Made by a program: the position numbers and the translations under genes
The notes under the pieces: generated by a model
The model's input: only the letters and a program-made list of their open reading frames with translations
Database searches by the model: none
What the model was told of the DNA's origin: nothing
Shown: positions 34,578-48,099 of the stretch, one piece after another
Numbering within the stretch: the first letter of the stretch is position 1
How the letters are laid out: each line of letters starts with the position of its first letter
Source of the DNA: Tolypeutes matacus
Lineage: Eukaryota; Chordata; Mammalia; Cingulata; Chlamyphoridae
Assembly (NCBI GenBank): GCA_026826555.1
Contig: JAKSZT010054324.1
Coordinates: forward strand, 5,865,063 to 5,929,062
DNA length: 64,000 nucleotides
Direction: 5' to 3'

Positions 34578-35329
34578 AAAAGACAGGTTCTTTTATCTCT
34601 TCATCATTATCAAGTGAATAAGCACATGATTTATTAGGGGAAAATGCCTATATTATTTATCTCCTGAAGTGTTTTCTATTATAGCTATTGAACTAACATT
34701 ACATCAAACTTGCACCCTTTCTATGTTTCTAACAAAATAAAATTTCTAACAAAGGAAAATAAAAACACCAGCAGTTCTTCATCTCAGTAAGTTTCACATA
34801 GAACCAAAATGGTAGATGTTTGGAAATAAAGCAGATATATATGAGGAAAAAAGAATTGAAAGAGCATGTCTTTAAATTTTAATAAGATGTGAAATGGGCT
34901 AATTTTCTGATACTGGTGGAAATAGTCACCATCTGAAGGCAATGGCAGCAGGGTACTTTATCCCAGGTAGGACTAAATAGCAGAGAAGGAAGATTTCCTT
35001 TGGCCCTAAGAGTGTCAATAGAGCTTCTTAATACCAGAATCATGCAAGAGGCTGAGAACTAATCAAAACAGGATACAGATGGCAATTACTACAGCAATTT
35101 TCTTTAGCATTTTCGAGTTTCTGTCTCCTTAGGAAAGCTGAGTTGCCTATCTAACTCTGCAAGTTCTTTACTTGGTAATATTTCTGCAGTGCCTTAAATT
35201 TGTTTTATTTATTTCTAAAGATAAAATACAAGAATAACTCAACAGTGATAGACAAATAACTAAAACGGTAATGAATAATAGTGATAAATATAAATACGAA
35301 ATTACAGTTTTCATAGCATTTGGACATGG
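34578..35329. other. Intergenic DNA, nothing recognised
   Basis: No gene, no named repeat. Confidence 0.5.
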
Positions 35330-35625
35330 ATAAGTTCATTTTAACTTTACAAACACTATGGATTAAGTAATAGTGATTTATTAGTCCTATTTTAAAGATG
35401 ATGTAGCAAAGAACCAAAGAGGGGGAAAGAGAGACAACAAAGACCTGCTTAAAAACCCTGTGAGCCAAGGACTGTGCCTCGTACTTTAAATACGTTATTT
35501 CATTTAATCCTCATTGAATCTGTTGAAGTTAGTATGATTTTCTCCATTTTAACAAGGAAAAACTGAGATTTGAAGAATAGATACCAAAGTTCACAAAGTT
35601 AATAAGGAGGATAGTGTTTTCCTCT
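35330..35625 (+). repeat. Two MIR-like fragments
   Basis: 'taatagtgatttattagtcc' followed by 'ttttaaagatgatgtagc' (35365-35410), then 'gttatttcatttaatcctca' with 'ctccattttaacaaggaaaa' (35493-35565), are both MIR-core phrases in sense order. Confidence 0.7.
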
Positions 35626-36229
35626 TGAAAGCTAAAGCATTTTAACATGCTATTATTTACTCTTGGAGGATATTGTTTCTGAGAATGATCATTTGGTAAT
35701 ACAAATCCCAGAGTATCTGTTTTACAAGGATATATAGTCGGATACATCTTAAGCATGTTTAACTGTATGATAATGAATATAAGACAAGCCACACTAGATT
35801 CTAAATATCAAAACTGATTCAAAACTGACTAAAACTATGGGTTTAGCACAGATCTAATAACAGAATAAACTAAGACCAACACAAAGAAATTATTTTCTTG
35901 TCCTTAAAACATTTTTATCAATGTCATTTAGAAGCCTATTAAACATTTTTAATGTGATTCTGAGTTGAGGTTATGAGAAGCTGTGCCTCAGTTGGCCCTT
36001 CTGTTGTCCAATAGACAGAGATCAAGCATCTCATTTAACTTCTTAAGAAGCCACATAATTTCTAGTTGACAAAACTTTCAGTTGCTAAGAAGAGAATTGA
36101 ATCCAATCTTTTCTTCCCTAATGTCTTTGTTCTGGTATCTAAAAGTAGGCAAATTATATCTATGCGTGTCTATAAAAGTAACAGTAGTATCCAATTGTTG
36201 GATAAATACCAAGCATTCCATATGTATGA
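35626..36229. other. Intergenic DNA, nothing recognised
   Basis: No gene, no named repeat. Confidence 0.5.
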
Positions 36230-36480
36230 TTGGAACTAAATGACCTGCAATGCGGGCTCCAAGATCAAACTGCCTGAGTGTGAATCCCTGTTTCAACAAT
36301 TACTCACTAATTACCTTGTGGAGATTTTTCAAATCCCTCTGTCTATGTCTTCCTCTTTAAAGTGGAGCTATGAATTATAGCAACTTCACGTTATTGTGGA
36401 AATTTCCCTAGATAATACTATGACATAAAGTGCTTGAAATACTGGTTGATCCACAATAAGCATTAAATATTCACTTCATT
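36230..36480 (-). repeat. MIR SINE, antisense
   Basis: 'caatgcgggctccaagatc', 'gagtgtgaatccctg', 'tcttcctctttaaagtgg' and 'caataagcattaaatattc' are MIR phrases in reverse-complement order. Confidence 0.75.
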
Positions 36481-36859
36481 ATTAATATCATTATTACTTA
36501 AACAACTAAATATTTTTTATAAAATTTAGAGATGTTCTGAGATACATAGAATCACAGAATTCCATGCAATTATATTCTATCTTAACCTCCTAAATCCACA
36601 TTTTATCTTTATCACCCCATCCACAAAGCTTTATTCAGCAACTCCAGTAACATATTCCTCATCACCTCCAGGGTGGGGCCAATATGTTTTCAGTGTTCAA
36701 GTTCTGAGAGGCTTCTTCCTCATGTTGAGTCTCAAACTGCCTTCCAGTTATTTGCATATATATGGCAACATTCTGTCTCCTGTAAATATGTAGAATGAGT
36801 CTAATCCTAATTATGAAAGAAAATCTTTCAATTAATTACTTTTGGCTGGTCATTTTGTA

Positions 36860-36985
36860 GAGTGTGGCTCTCAGTCCTAGCTGTGCATTAGAATATTTAG
36901 AGCTTTAACAATACCATTGCAGGGTTCCATACCCAGAGATTCCAATTTAATTGCTTCAGGATGCAGCCAGATTGGAAACCAATCA
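36860..36985. repeat. MER5-like hAT DNA transposon fragment
   Basis: 'gtgtggctctcagtcctagc' with 'gcattagaatatttagagc' and 'cccagagattccaatttaa' resembles the MER5 non-autonomous hAT family. Confidence 0.6.
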
Positions 36986-37024
36986 TGTAAAGAAAAAGCA
37001 TAGAATTTATAGTTAGGAACATCT

Positions 37025-37360
37025 CATGTCTGTGTGACTTTAAGCAATGGCTTTACTTATTTGAGTTTCATATTCCTTTGTTCACATATTTAACAAACAC
37101 TATTAAATGTTTACGATAGGTCAGGCATTGTGCTAAGCAGAGGGGGCACACAAAAATAAGACATAGGTACTGCTTTCTAGTGGCAAAATAGAGAATAATC
37201 AAATTATCACACAAATGGGTGATATTATAAATTTTGATGCGTGCTATAAAAAGGAACATGGTTCTATGACATTCAACAACAACAACAAAACAAATCTGAA
37301 ATAGTGTATATTGTGGAGAGGAAAGATATTTATGTCTTAAGCCCAGAAACAAAACATTAT
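37025..37360. repeat. Old SINE/LINE-type fragment (MIR or L2 group)
   Basis: 'ggtcaggcattgtgctaagc' and 'aaataagacataggtactgc' are phrases typical of ancient mammalian interspersed repeats. The family is uncertain. (AAC)n lies at 37272-37288. Confidence 0.5.
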
Positions 37361-37839
37361 TTGGTCAGGGAAAATAAAACTTTTGTGATTGTGCCATAGA
37401 GGAAGTAAAGGACCTTCTCTTATCAAAAGAAAAAGCAGTCCTTGGTTTCTCTGACCCTCTCTGTGGAAAATAATTTGATATTTTCAATAATGGGGAGTCT
37501 TGGGGACCAGGATTTGACATAAAAGTGCTTGACATGAATAGTGATGGAGCTGACAGCTTTGTTTCCCTCCCAGAAGAAAATATCCAAATGCAAACCTCAG
37601 ACCAGGAAACATACCAGGTATGGAGTTATAGCAGCATCTGTTGCCTGGGATATTACCCTCTTTGCTGGTCTTTGACTGTCAGGGAAAAATGAGATGGAGA
37701 AAATACATTTTCTGGAAAATATGTCCTCTAAAGAAATTTGTCATGAAATTCATTTTTAAAAAAGATATTAATTACAGCTCTTTTGGCCTGACTTCAGGGG
37801 AATACAATTTTTAAAGTTATAAGGGATCCAAATAAATGC

Positions 37840-37995
37840 CTCTCACACTTTCAATAGTGTATGCATCTTGTTAGAATGCAGATTCTGATTCTGATTCTAT
37901 GGCTGGGCCTAAGATTCTATGTTTCTAATAAAATCCCAGGTAATGCTGATGCTGTTCATAAGTGGCCCACATTTTGAGTGTTCTACCTCACTTTG
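37840..37995. repeat. MER5A-like hAT DNA transposon
   Basis: 'catcttgttagaatgcagat', 'tctatggctgggcctaaga', 'atcccaggtaatgctgatgc' and 'cacattttgagtgttct' follow the MER5A consensus order. Confidence 0.8.
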
Positions 37996-40900
37996 ACCAT
38001 CACTAAGAGTTTGTTTAAAAATAAGTATCATAATAAATGTCCACTACAGAAATAAACCAGTTTCTATCTGTGTCTGACACTGAGTATCTTTCATGAAAAT
38101 CTTTGGAATATTACACAGGAAGCTGTCTTCTCTATGATAAAAATGCTTGAGCATTCATGCGATATGCCTTTTTCACCTTGGTAATTTCTTTTATTGGTGT
38201 AATGATAATAAAATATCCTAGGAATACCAAAGTACTTCAAAATTTCTTGACACTCTTTATTCCCACCATCTTGCTGCATGTCTTTACCATTGACTGAATA
38301 TGCTTACCATACCACTGAGCACTGGTTATTCAATGCATTCTGAAGACTGTGTTGACTAATGTGACTAAACTATCAAATTACCTAGCCAAAAATCAATAAT
38401 GCATTTTAATATTGCAGAGGAAAACTGCTTACTCCTCAAATCTGCAGAGAAAGGAAACTAAAGGAATTGTATTTCATAACTGAAATTTGTGCCATGTGAA
38501 GAGCTAATGTATAAATTGGAACATTATTTTTTATCTGAAAGCTCATTTAGTAACTATTCTCCCTTAATAGTATAGTAGCCTATTCTAAAAGCAAGACTAG
38601 TCCTTGCATATGATAGAAACTCTTAATTTTAATCTGAAAATCTCAGCTAAGAAGGCAAGCATGTTTGACAGAATCAGCAGAGCTACAATCACAGAATATT
38701 AGGACCAGAACTGGTTTTGAAAGTATCCCTCTAACTCCCACATTTTATAGTTCAAATATGAAGGAAATAGAAGGTAGAAGAATTTCTTTGACTTGTCCAG
38801 TTCATTACTGATAGATTCCTAGTTTTTCCTATATTCCTAGTTTTGACAATTAGAAATCCAGACACAAGTGTTCTTATGGTAGGTCTGTACAAACTTTTGG
38901 GAGTCTTGTTTTTCTCACCTGTAAATATGAACTATAATTTCTCAAAGTTCCAGATTAGGTTGAATGTATTCTGAATCCATACAAACTAACACTGAAAAAG
39001 TAGATATAGTATTGTCTGCTACCTCATTTGTACTTTTGGATATACTACATTTTTTAATAAATGATTTTGATGAGTAACAGAATGCTGACATGAGTTAAAA
39101 TGATCTTCATAACACTGAATTAATTTTCTCTTTCATAAATTAAATGGTCCATTGAAAATGATACTGAATTCTAATAGTAACATAAATAACAGCAGATCTC
39201 ACCAGAGTAAATTTCACTTGACAAGCAAAAATAAAAGGTTATCTAAAATATCTAAATTCAAATCAATAAAATACAGAGCTGTGTTTCCATAGAGTTTAAA
39301 TATTTAAGACAAAAGTTGAGCAAAACAATGTAAGTTACATGACAGCTATAACAACCATGAGGTTACAACATCTATAGATTCCCTATGCCTTTATATATAC
39401 TTTTGCTAGGCCTATATTCATATACTGAATGCGTTTGTGTAGAAGGCATAGTTTAGGGAGGTACCTGTTTTTTATTAGGTTGCAGATTCTATTTTTTATT
39501 AAATGAAAACACTGAGGAATTTCCCAAGATACCAATAATACATCTCACCCCAAATAAAGCATTTAGGTTAGCAGATGGGTACACAAAGAATCTATTTTCC
39601 TCATAATTCTCTGGACAGGTAAGAAATGCTTAAAGGGTTTTTCAGTGAGCTGTGGAGGCTCAAGAAAATGAATATTGCCTCCTGTAAATCCCCATATATG
39701 GAAACTGTCCAAATGATAAAAATAGACATTTATTGTTCTCCCTTGAATTGCCTCTTCAGCCTATACTGGGGAAGAATGGGTCTTCTTGGAGTCATAAAAA
39801 CAGTATGGTGTCTAGTTACTCTCCCAGAAGGGAGTCAGGGGCTATTAACCAAGGAACATGACTGGAACATTTTTAACATATACAAGTTTGTAATTTCTCA
39901 TATACTTGTCTGTTTCCCCATTTTTAAAAAATGGCCTGAGTCTTTGGTTCTAGGGGCATCAAGGGAGGAACTAGAGAGATTCTTTTTATATAGCTAAACA
40001 TGGAGGACAACCCACAAGGGATGAGTTGGTGGTGAGAGCTGTTAAGAGAAGAGGAAAGGCAGTTGGAATCCTGGGACTTGCAGCCAGTCTTATGGCAATT
40101 ACATACCACATTTCTTCCCAAACTGAGTAACAGATTAAAGCATAGTCATTGCAAGAAGGAGGGGCCTTGAATTATGAGGATGAACTGCTTACCTGTCCTG
40201 ACTCACTAGAGAATTTCCACACTCCACTTCACCTTGCACCAACACAGCATCCTTTAAAAAAAGCTATAGCATTTCTAGTCCCCCTGGAGCAAACGGTTCA
40301 AACTCTGTCAGAGAATAATGATAAAAGTATTTCTCCAGGAGAGGGTGAAGGAAATTCTACCACTGTCTGATTTTGATGGCATAATTTGTTAGATAAAAGC
40401 CACAGTTTGAAAAGAAACCCAGTAGTTTGCCTTTGCACATTTACAAAGTAGAAACAATTTACAAAACGATACAACTTGCAGAGACGAAAGTGATGCCAAT
40501 GCCTAGAACGCTTTGCTGTGATCATTGCCTTATTGACACTAGGGAATTATGATCACCAAAGGAGGTGACCTAATCAGAAGGAAAGACCTCAGCCTGCTGG
40601 AGTAAAGTAGATACCAGTCGTCAAAGCATGGGTCGTGGAGAGACACATATTATTTATACGGAGGCTGTTTGCTATTTAATAACTGTCCCATTCTTTCCAA
40701 GTTAGTCACCATTCTGCTTTCATTCTGCAGCCAGGCCCCCTTTTGAAAACACAAGGGACATTATTTATCAAAACACTTGAAGAACCTGACTGAAGACTTG
40801 TGGTATGTTTTGCATACTGAATCAAAAGAGACTGCCATTTTAATCACTGAAGGACACTTAGTAAGTATGCTCCCCTAGGGATTCCAAGTGAAAAGGAAGT

Positions 40901-42434
40901 CACAGTCCATTGATCGTATTTTCTTCCCAGTGCCTTTCATGTGACAAATTAAATTGCTGTCTTGAGTCCATGCGAGTGAGCCTATAGACTGACTCAGTCT
41001 CTAAAGCTTTCATTTGAGCCTATAGACTGACTCAGTCTCTTAAGCTTTCATTATTACTTATGCCAAACTTTTTATTGTGGTTATGGAATTATTGTGAGGA
41101 GAAAAGTAAGGTAAATGGGAAAAAAGCCTACAATGCCATAACACAGTGGAAGCCGCTGCTAACATTTTCACCTTGGGCTGGCAAAGAAAACAAGGAGAGG
41201 GCAGATACATTCTCTTCCCTGCTGTGAATATTTGGGGAATATGGGACAGATAAACTGTCACAGAGACCAAGCATTATTTTCTTGTAATTTTTTTCATCTA
41301 CATCTACTAAGGATTATCCCGTTACGCTACCACCATTGTAGCACACATTTTACTTAAATGTTTCCTTACTTGCTTATGATAATTTCCTGGTTCAACATGA
41401 ACCATCACTTCCTCATAAACATGATTCTCTATGAATCCTTCCCTGCTATGTATAATGTCAATTAAGTGTTCAGGAAATTAAAGCCTTTTTGAGATTTGCA
41501 TAAGAAGGGAATGCATGTGCTTGCATACAAATGCTATTTTTTTCTTTTAGAAATTATTCTCTAAATAGCAAAAATGAGTTTTGCTGATTTATTCTAGAAA
41601 TTAAAGTTAATTCCTTACAATCACTGGCATGATCTTTTGTATAAAACATTATTGAAGACTTTTAATGCTGAAACTGTTTTCATTTTTTTCCAATTAAAAA
41701 ATGGAGTTGATTCAAATAGCTACATATCATATTTAAAGATTATGACTATTCAAGCAAATGAATTATTAGCAATATTTTTAATTGTATGCGCAATTTACAT
41801 TAAAAAGTTTAAAATGTTTCTAGACATCGTTTGAATGCTTTCAACCTATTTATATTGTTCTGCTAAAATGACCATTGTCTGGTTTAGCCTATTATTGTTG
41901 AATATGGAACTATATTATCTAAGTACAGAATATACACTAGGATTAGGAAAAAGGTCTTGAAAATGTTATCATCAGAATCTGAAATTACTAAGACTCATTG
42001 AGAGGGGCTAGCTGTTTGCCAGGGGATACTTCCCTAAGAGATTGTTTATATATGTTTTTCCTAATAAGACCAGAGTGCTTTCCAAAATGCATGACATATC
42101 TAGGACAAGATCAAAGCTTTTCTACTCGTGTGCCCACCCTGATGGATTGGTGTTGGCAGCTGGAGCACTCTTATGAAGCATTCTTGCATGCCTGGGTCCC
42201 AACGCTATGATAGCTAAGAAAAATTTTCCATGACCCTTGGAATAGGTAGTGGAGACATCCATGAGACATATTCCTTATGCCTCAACTAAGTATCTGCAGT
42301 CTTGTTAAGGATACTGGGTTTAATTTTTAAAGCTGGTATAGTGTAGTCACATTATAAAGGCACAGCTATACCTACTGGAGTCTGTTCATAGGAAGAGAAA
42401 TCAGAATATGTCAATGCCCAGAGGAGTGAGTAGG
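37996..42434. other. Intergenic DNA, mostly unrecognised
   Basis: No ORF here has a domain; the longest (123 codons at 39626-39997) has ordinary intergenic composition and no family match I can recognise. 38690-38830 may be an old MIR-like fragment. A 38-bp tandem duplication at 40977-41052 is listed separately. Confidence 0.5.
40977..41052 (+). repeat. Tandem duplication, two 38-bp units with an AP-1-type palindrome
   Basis: Units 40977-41014 and 41015-41052 differ at one base (A/T). Each contains AGACTGACTCAGTCT, a perfect palindrome around one central base, whose core TGACTCA is the AP-1 (Jun/Fos) consensus (40990-40996 and 41028-41034). Confidence 0.97.
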
Positions 42435-42977
42435 TGTATTAGTCAGCCAGAGGGGTGCTGATGCAAAATACCAGAAATCTGTTGACTTTTATAAAGGATA
42501 CTTATTTGGGGGAGAAGATTACAGTTACCAGGCCATAAAGCATAAGTTACTTCCCTCACCAAAATCTGTTGCCATGTGTTGGAGCAAGATGGCTGCCAAA
42601 GTCTGCAAAGGCTCAGGCTTCCCGAGGTTCGTTTCTCTCCATGCTCACTGCTCTGCTCTCTCCACAAGGCCAGCTGTAAACTGTCAGGTGAACTGATTAT
42701 CTTGTCCCAGGGCCTCTGAGGTATCTGCTCCTCTGTATGCTTACTTCCCGGGCTCCAGGATCAATATTCCAACCTCCCTTCTCTGTGGTGCAGTTGTTCT
42801 GTGAGTCTCCACCCACAAGGGGGACTCAATGTCTTTCTGACATGGCCCAATCAAAGCCTTAATCATTATTTAATCAAGTGAAAGTGAAACCTCTGAATCC
42901 AACATAATCTAATATGCCCAGAGGAAAAGAGCAGTTCACAAACATAATCCAATATCTGTTTTTGGAATTCATAAACA
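42435..42977 (-). mobile_element. Solo MaLR-like LTR (family A)
   Basis: The + strand starts TGTATTAGTCAGCCAG and ends GGAATTCATAAACA, the reverse of the family's TG...GACTAATACA. It is uninterrupted (543 bp) and the best guide to the family in this window. No 5-bp duplication is evident. Confidence 0.82.
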
Positions 42978-45539
42978 ACGTTCATCTTCTTGGCAGATAT
43001 TGCCTTAGATAGTAAAAGTGGCTACCTTATGCCCTCATCACTATGACACTTCCCTTAGGATTTCCTTTTTTTCTTTTTAGGAATTCATTGAACACTGTGT
43101 GATTTCTTTTTGGGGAGTGATTGCCTTTAAAAGTCAACCCAAGTATTCTAGTCTGCAGACTAGAGTAATTGCCAAGTTGCCTTATGAATTTGTGATTTTG
43201 GTTAGTAAGAGTCAACCTTCTAAAGACTGAGCACCTCAGATGTATCAATAAAATGGAGTTTCTAAACCAGAAAATCTGGACATGTCTCTATTTCTGTGAT
43301 CTTATTAAAGAGATATATTAAATCTTAGCCTGCTGCCTCATCCCTTTACCTTCTCCTAACTGCAGCAGATTAGTTTATTTTACAGGCAAAAAAAATTGCC
43401 TCATCAGGGTAATCAATGTAATCATATACAAAATAACCAGGGTTGACTGCTTCCTATTGACCAAATTCAGTTAATAGTCCATCAGTGATAATACAAATGC
43501 AAATCGATCAGATCATTGTCAATGTGTTATGATGCTACACAGAGAAATTTCAAATACTGTGACATATTAAACCAGATCCTTCAATAAAGGTACTTGTCAC
43601 CATTTCATGTAATACAGGACTCCTAAATGAGGTATCTGTCTTGAACACATTATATGGCTCTCATGCGTGTTTGATTATGCATGTGTTTATCTGAACTTTT
43701 GTTCTTTTGTTTGGTACATAATCTTGATATTCATAAGTATCAATTTGCACCCTTGGAGATTTGTAGTAATTCTGTTAAGGACCCTCTTTTGTCTATCCTA
43801 ACCCTCTGGAGGCATTTGAGAAGAAAAATTTCGTGACTGGAAGCTGCTATGCTTTAATTTGTACCAACACATGGTATCAAAGATCATGAAAGCAATGTTT
43901 TCATCCAATTAAATTTGCTTGAAGCTAATGAAAACTGCCCAGAGAATTTCCCTTTGTAAATTAAAGATACACAACAAGGATTGTCACTCAAATTGTTCCA
44001 ATTGGCTTTATATGGCATTAATAACCTTGGTTAGCAATAGCTGTGAGGAGTTTGCATCTGTGAAGGGCAAACCACAGAGGACATAGAGACTAGCCAGAAT
44101 TCGACTAAGCCACTACCAAAGTTTCAATGTTTATTCCAATCGCCTTCAAACTCATTAGGTCTACAAAATTGAGTTTCAAATCTCTAGAGCACATGCATTA
44201 TTAAGAGATGGCTGGAACTTCCCCCTTTCCAGTTGGGCAGAAGCCCTGTGCGGACTCTATTCCCCACTCCCCAGTAGAATGTTGGCGCATCTGTGAGTAG
44301 CCCAAGCCAGAACAAGAAGTGCATCTGAGTGTGAAAGAATGTGTTATTAAAAATATTATTTTTGGACTCATGGTCTTGGACAGTTTAAAATTTTTAAATC
44401 TGCCTGCTAACTTCAGTCATTGCTCATTTAGAAGAGAAAACTCTTAAAGTAAAATAGAATTAGCCGGCTGAGGCTCTTTTTGTATGCAATGCCAGTATCT
44501 GACATTTTCCAGTTTAGCCCCTTGTTCCTCCTCAAGGATTGTATCTTTCAGCACTGGTGCATTCATTGGGACAGAGCAGCTCTGAGGAAGACGTATGTAG
44601 TTTTTGCTTCACATACCTTGCCTCACAGAGGGTTAAGACTGACAAAGAGGTCCAGAAAACACTAGCTTCTCAACTCTTGGCTTCCAGAGGGTTAAGACAG
44701 ATGGAGAGGTCCAGAAAATACTAGACTGAGAAGACAAGTTCCCTGAAGCAGCAACGCTTAGAGCCATAGAATCCAAGCCTGAGGCAGGTCAGTTGCCAGG
44801 ATTTCAAAGGTCATGTAAAGATCAGCCAAAACCAAATTCCAATAGAAGCCAGTTCAGGTGTCAGCAGATTTCTCACAGAGAGAACTGGGAATGGTTTGTT
44901 GCAGTACCAATCTGTATCAGAGTTATTTACATTAAAGAAGAAAAAAGGCCAAAAAGCTGTTGCCTGATATAGCTCATATAGAAGAATAAATTGAAGGGCT
45001 TTTTTAAAAAAGCCTTACTTGATAACAGTGAGAAAAAAAGACAAGTCTAAGGGACAATTTTCTTCAAAGAAAAAAGTGAAAATGTTATTCTAAAAGCTAA
45101 AAGTAATTCATGACTAGAACGTTGTACATTGTACCATCTACGTAAGATCTATGAGCATTATAGTTTAGATGATGATATTAACCTATATAAATTCAGTTTT
45201 TGTGCAATTAGGCAATTTCCATTTCTATAAATTGATGTTCATTTGAAAGAAAATCTACTTCAATAAAAAAAGTAGGGCAATATATACCCTATGAAATTTG
45301 CCGTTAGTGATTTTAATCTGTATTTCTCCCAAATTTCCACCTCTCGGAAACATGGATGTCAAACTTTGAATACTGCCAGTAGGCCCAAGCAGTAGTATAC
45401 ACAAAGCATAAAGAGAAATGAAACTACGACAAGAATATGAATAGTGTAGTCAAATGGAATGAGAATGACATGGGGAAAACCCAATCAGTATTCGACTTTG
45501 TTTAATGAAGTAAACTTTTTGACCTCAGTTTTGTTATGT
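42978..45539. other. Intergenic DNA, mostly unrecognised
   Basis: No gene recognised. It holds the imperfect tandem duplication at 44606-44724. Confidence 0.5.
44606..44724 (+). repeat. Imperfect tandem duplication, 59-60-bp period
   Basis: CAGAGGGTTAAGAC...GAGGTCCAGAAAA.ACTAG occurs at 44626-44665 and again at 44685-44724, each preceded by a related CTTC/TTGCCTC-type stretch. The two overlapping 61-codon frames over it are not convincing genes. Confidence 0.9.
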
Positions 45540-46590
45540 CAAGAAAAACACCCTATGGGGAAATAATAAATACAAATGAGCTTTTATGGCTAAGAAATTT
45601 CGAAGTGAGTTGGGAAGTCATTCCAGAGGTTACCCTGATGCTCCTCTTAGGAGGAGGATCTCACTGACTGCCTCAGTAAACAGTGCCTCAAGCAGGGGAG
45701 CTCCTGAGGGCTCTAGAGACATATGGACACTATAGGCAGGGCAGACAACCCCAGGAATTCAGCACCCTGTCAGTGAGCCTTACCTTGGAATATATGATAA
45801 CCTATCCCCCCACTTATCCGAGTTGGATTCAATTATAATTTTCCTACACATGGTTCTTATGCCCTTTTGTCGGAACCTATAATTAGCACTATATCCATTA
45901 AATATGTATCCCAGAGATATCAATCTTCTGGCTGTTCATATGCCAGTTGTGCCCTGAATCTCAGCAGAGTTGCAGCCAACACCTACTCTCCGATTTATCA
46001 GACTTGCCCAGAACAACTAACAAAAGGATGATGATGGACAACGCCAATCCCCAAAAAACAGGGAGTATCTACAACTGCAAACAAGACAGTTCCATCCATC
46101 TGCCCCATGGGATCTAAGCTTCCTCTCATTTGGAAGCAGAGTGGGCATCAACATCCCAAAATCCTCAAGATTGAGAAACGAACAAATATAAAGGGAGAAA
46201 GCAACTAGGCCTAAAGTAGACTTATTTTGATTCTGGTAATGGATGAACTTGTAACCCTGATATAAAGACAGTGGTCACCAGAGGTTCTAAGGGAAGGGAG
46301 AGGAAAGAATAGGTGTAATATGGGGCATTTCTGGGACATTGGAGTTGTTCTGCATGACATTGCAATGAGGTGTAAACCATAATGTAAACTACAGACCATG
46401 GTTAGTAGCAATACTTCAATATGTGTTCATGAATTGTAAAAAATGTACCACACTAATGAAAAATGTTATTAATAGGGAAAAGTGTGGGAGGGGGAGAGGT
46501 GGAGGTATATGGGAACCCCTTATATTTTCGATGTAACAGTTATGTAATCTAAAGCTTCTTTAAAAATTAAATTAAATTAAATTTAAAAAC
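45540..46590 (+). mobile_element. L1 3' UTR, sense, ending in an A-rich tail
   Basis: A long non-coding stretch with a G-rich purine tract (GGGAGGGGGAGAGG at about 46488-46501), then a terminal part 'cccttatattttcgatgtaa' and an A-rich tail (46560-46595). I recognise it as the xenarthran-type L1 3' UTR. It is 5'-truncated and the left boundary is approximate. Confidence 0.65.
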
Positions 46591-46599
46591 CAAACAAAA

Positions 46600-46840
46600 T
46601 GTTAGTTGGAGCACAGCTGGAGGATAATATAGGGAATGTATAACAGTGATTTTGGCAAGAGATGAGGATTGTGGTTAATAATATAATACAAGAATATTTT
46701 TCTACTACAAGGTGTTAAGAATATGATGATACATGAGAATAATATAACTAATGTAACTTATAGACTATAGTTAACAATATTGAAATATTTTTGTAGCCAA
46801 AGCAAAAAAGGTACTATATTAATGCTAAAGGTAAAAAAAA
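46600..46840 (+). mobile_element. Second L1-type 3' terminal segment, sense
   Basis: 'ggaatgtataacagtgattt', 'actatagttaacaatattga' and 'gcaaaaaaggtactatatt' look like the terminal segment of another L1 3' end, directly behind the previous one. Confidence 0.5.
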
Positions 46841-48099
46841 AGAATTATAGGGCTTAGTTGTATGAGATATGAATATGAATAAGCATTTTTTTTCTCCTCT
46901 TCATTTTCTTCATTAATAAGGAGACCTTGATTATGTCATTTAACCAATCTTCATTCATCTGTGTATTTTTCTGAATACTGGAGGAACAATTGAATTTATT
47001 TTTAGGATTAGATAATATGAAAGTGCCAGGACAGAACTTTCTTAGGAGTAATGTTTCCATAATTTTCTAAAGAAGATTTTTGTCTGTTATTTTATTTTTT
47101 GAATTTGAAATAAAGTTTGAAAAAAAACACTCCACAGTTCTAAATTGTTGTGATTTATTTCTCAATATTGTTGTTTTCATAGAAATGAGTTGGAAAAAAT
47201 GTCTAGTTGCTTTCCATTTCAAACATTAGACACTGACATAATGTCATTTCATGGAATGGTGCAGAGTAATACCTGTGTTCCTATGGATATTATCAAACCT
47301 GGGAATTTCTTAGACTTGGTGAAGCTTGACCCTGACTGAAATATATTACATATCTTGCAGATTTGTATCTTTAAATTTCCTTTCATATTCAGCTACCCAA
47401 GAACTTATTTGGTACGGCCCTGTCAACACACTTTGATGATACATTTTTTATTGAAAAGACCAATATTTTCTGAATAATACAATTAAAAATCTGACAAGTA
47501 CAAATAATAAATAATGTCAGAAAATGAAATCATTTACCTAAGGCATAAAGAGATAGAGTTGTGAGCCTTAGGACAAGAAAACAAAAGCCATTAATGAACA
47601 TTCCATACAAAGCAAATTATAAGTTGCAAAAGGTATGCAGAAAACTCCTATTCTTTATCTCCTGACAGCGGAGTAGAGTAGAGCACACTGGGCTGGAAGC
47701 TGCCACTTCCTGGCTTAACCCTGGGTTAGTTGCATCGGTTCCCAGTAAATAGTAACTTCATTCCAGTCATGGGGATTTTGAATCTAACTCATATTTTTCG
47801 GCTGTCCTCTTTGGATAGAGGAAAATATCAAGAGGTTCTGATCAAACTTTGAAATATTTTTAATAACTCAGCCTCTAAAAGAGATTCGTGATCATCTCGA
47901 TATCTTATGTAATATTTTGCATTTCATGTATATGTGATTTTTAAAAATAAATCTGGTGGGTTGCTTTCATTTGATTTTCAAAGCAGTCAGTGACCTGAAG
48001 ATATGAAGAACTACCACCTGAAGCAGGATGAAAAGTGAAAAGGGTGAATGTGAGAAGGGGAATGGAATTTGCATTTCAGGACTACTCTGGGATAACCAT
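46841..48099. other. Intergenic DNA, nothing recognised
   Basis: No gene, no confident repeat. Confidence 0.5.

Noticed and set aside
39626..39997. 123-codon open frame in unique DNA
   Set aside because: No recognisable domain, no conserved splice or initiation context, and composition like its surroundings. Possible but unsupported.
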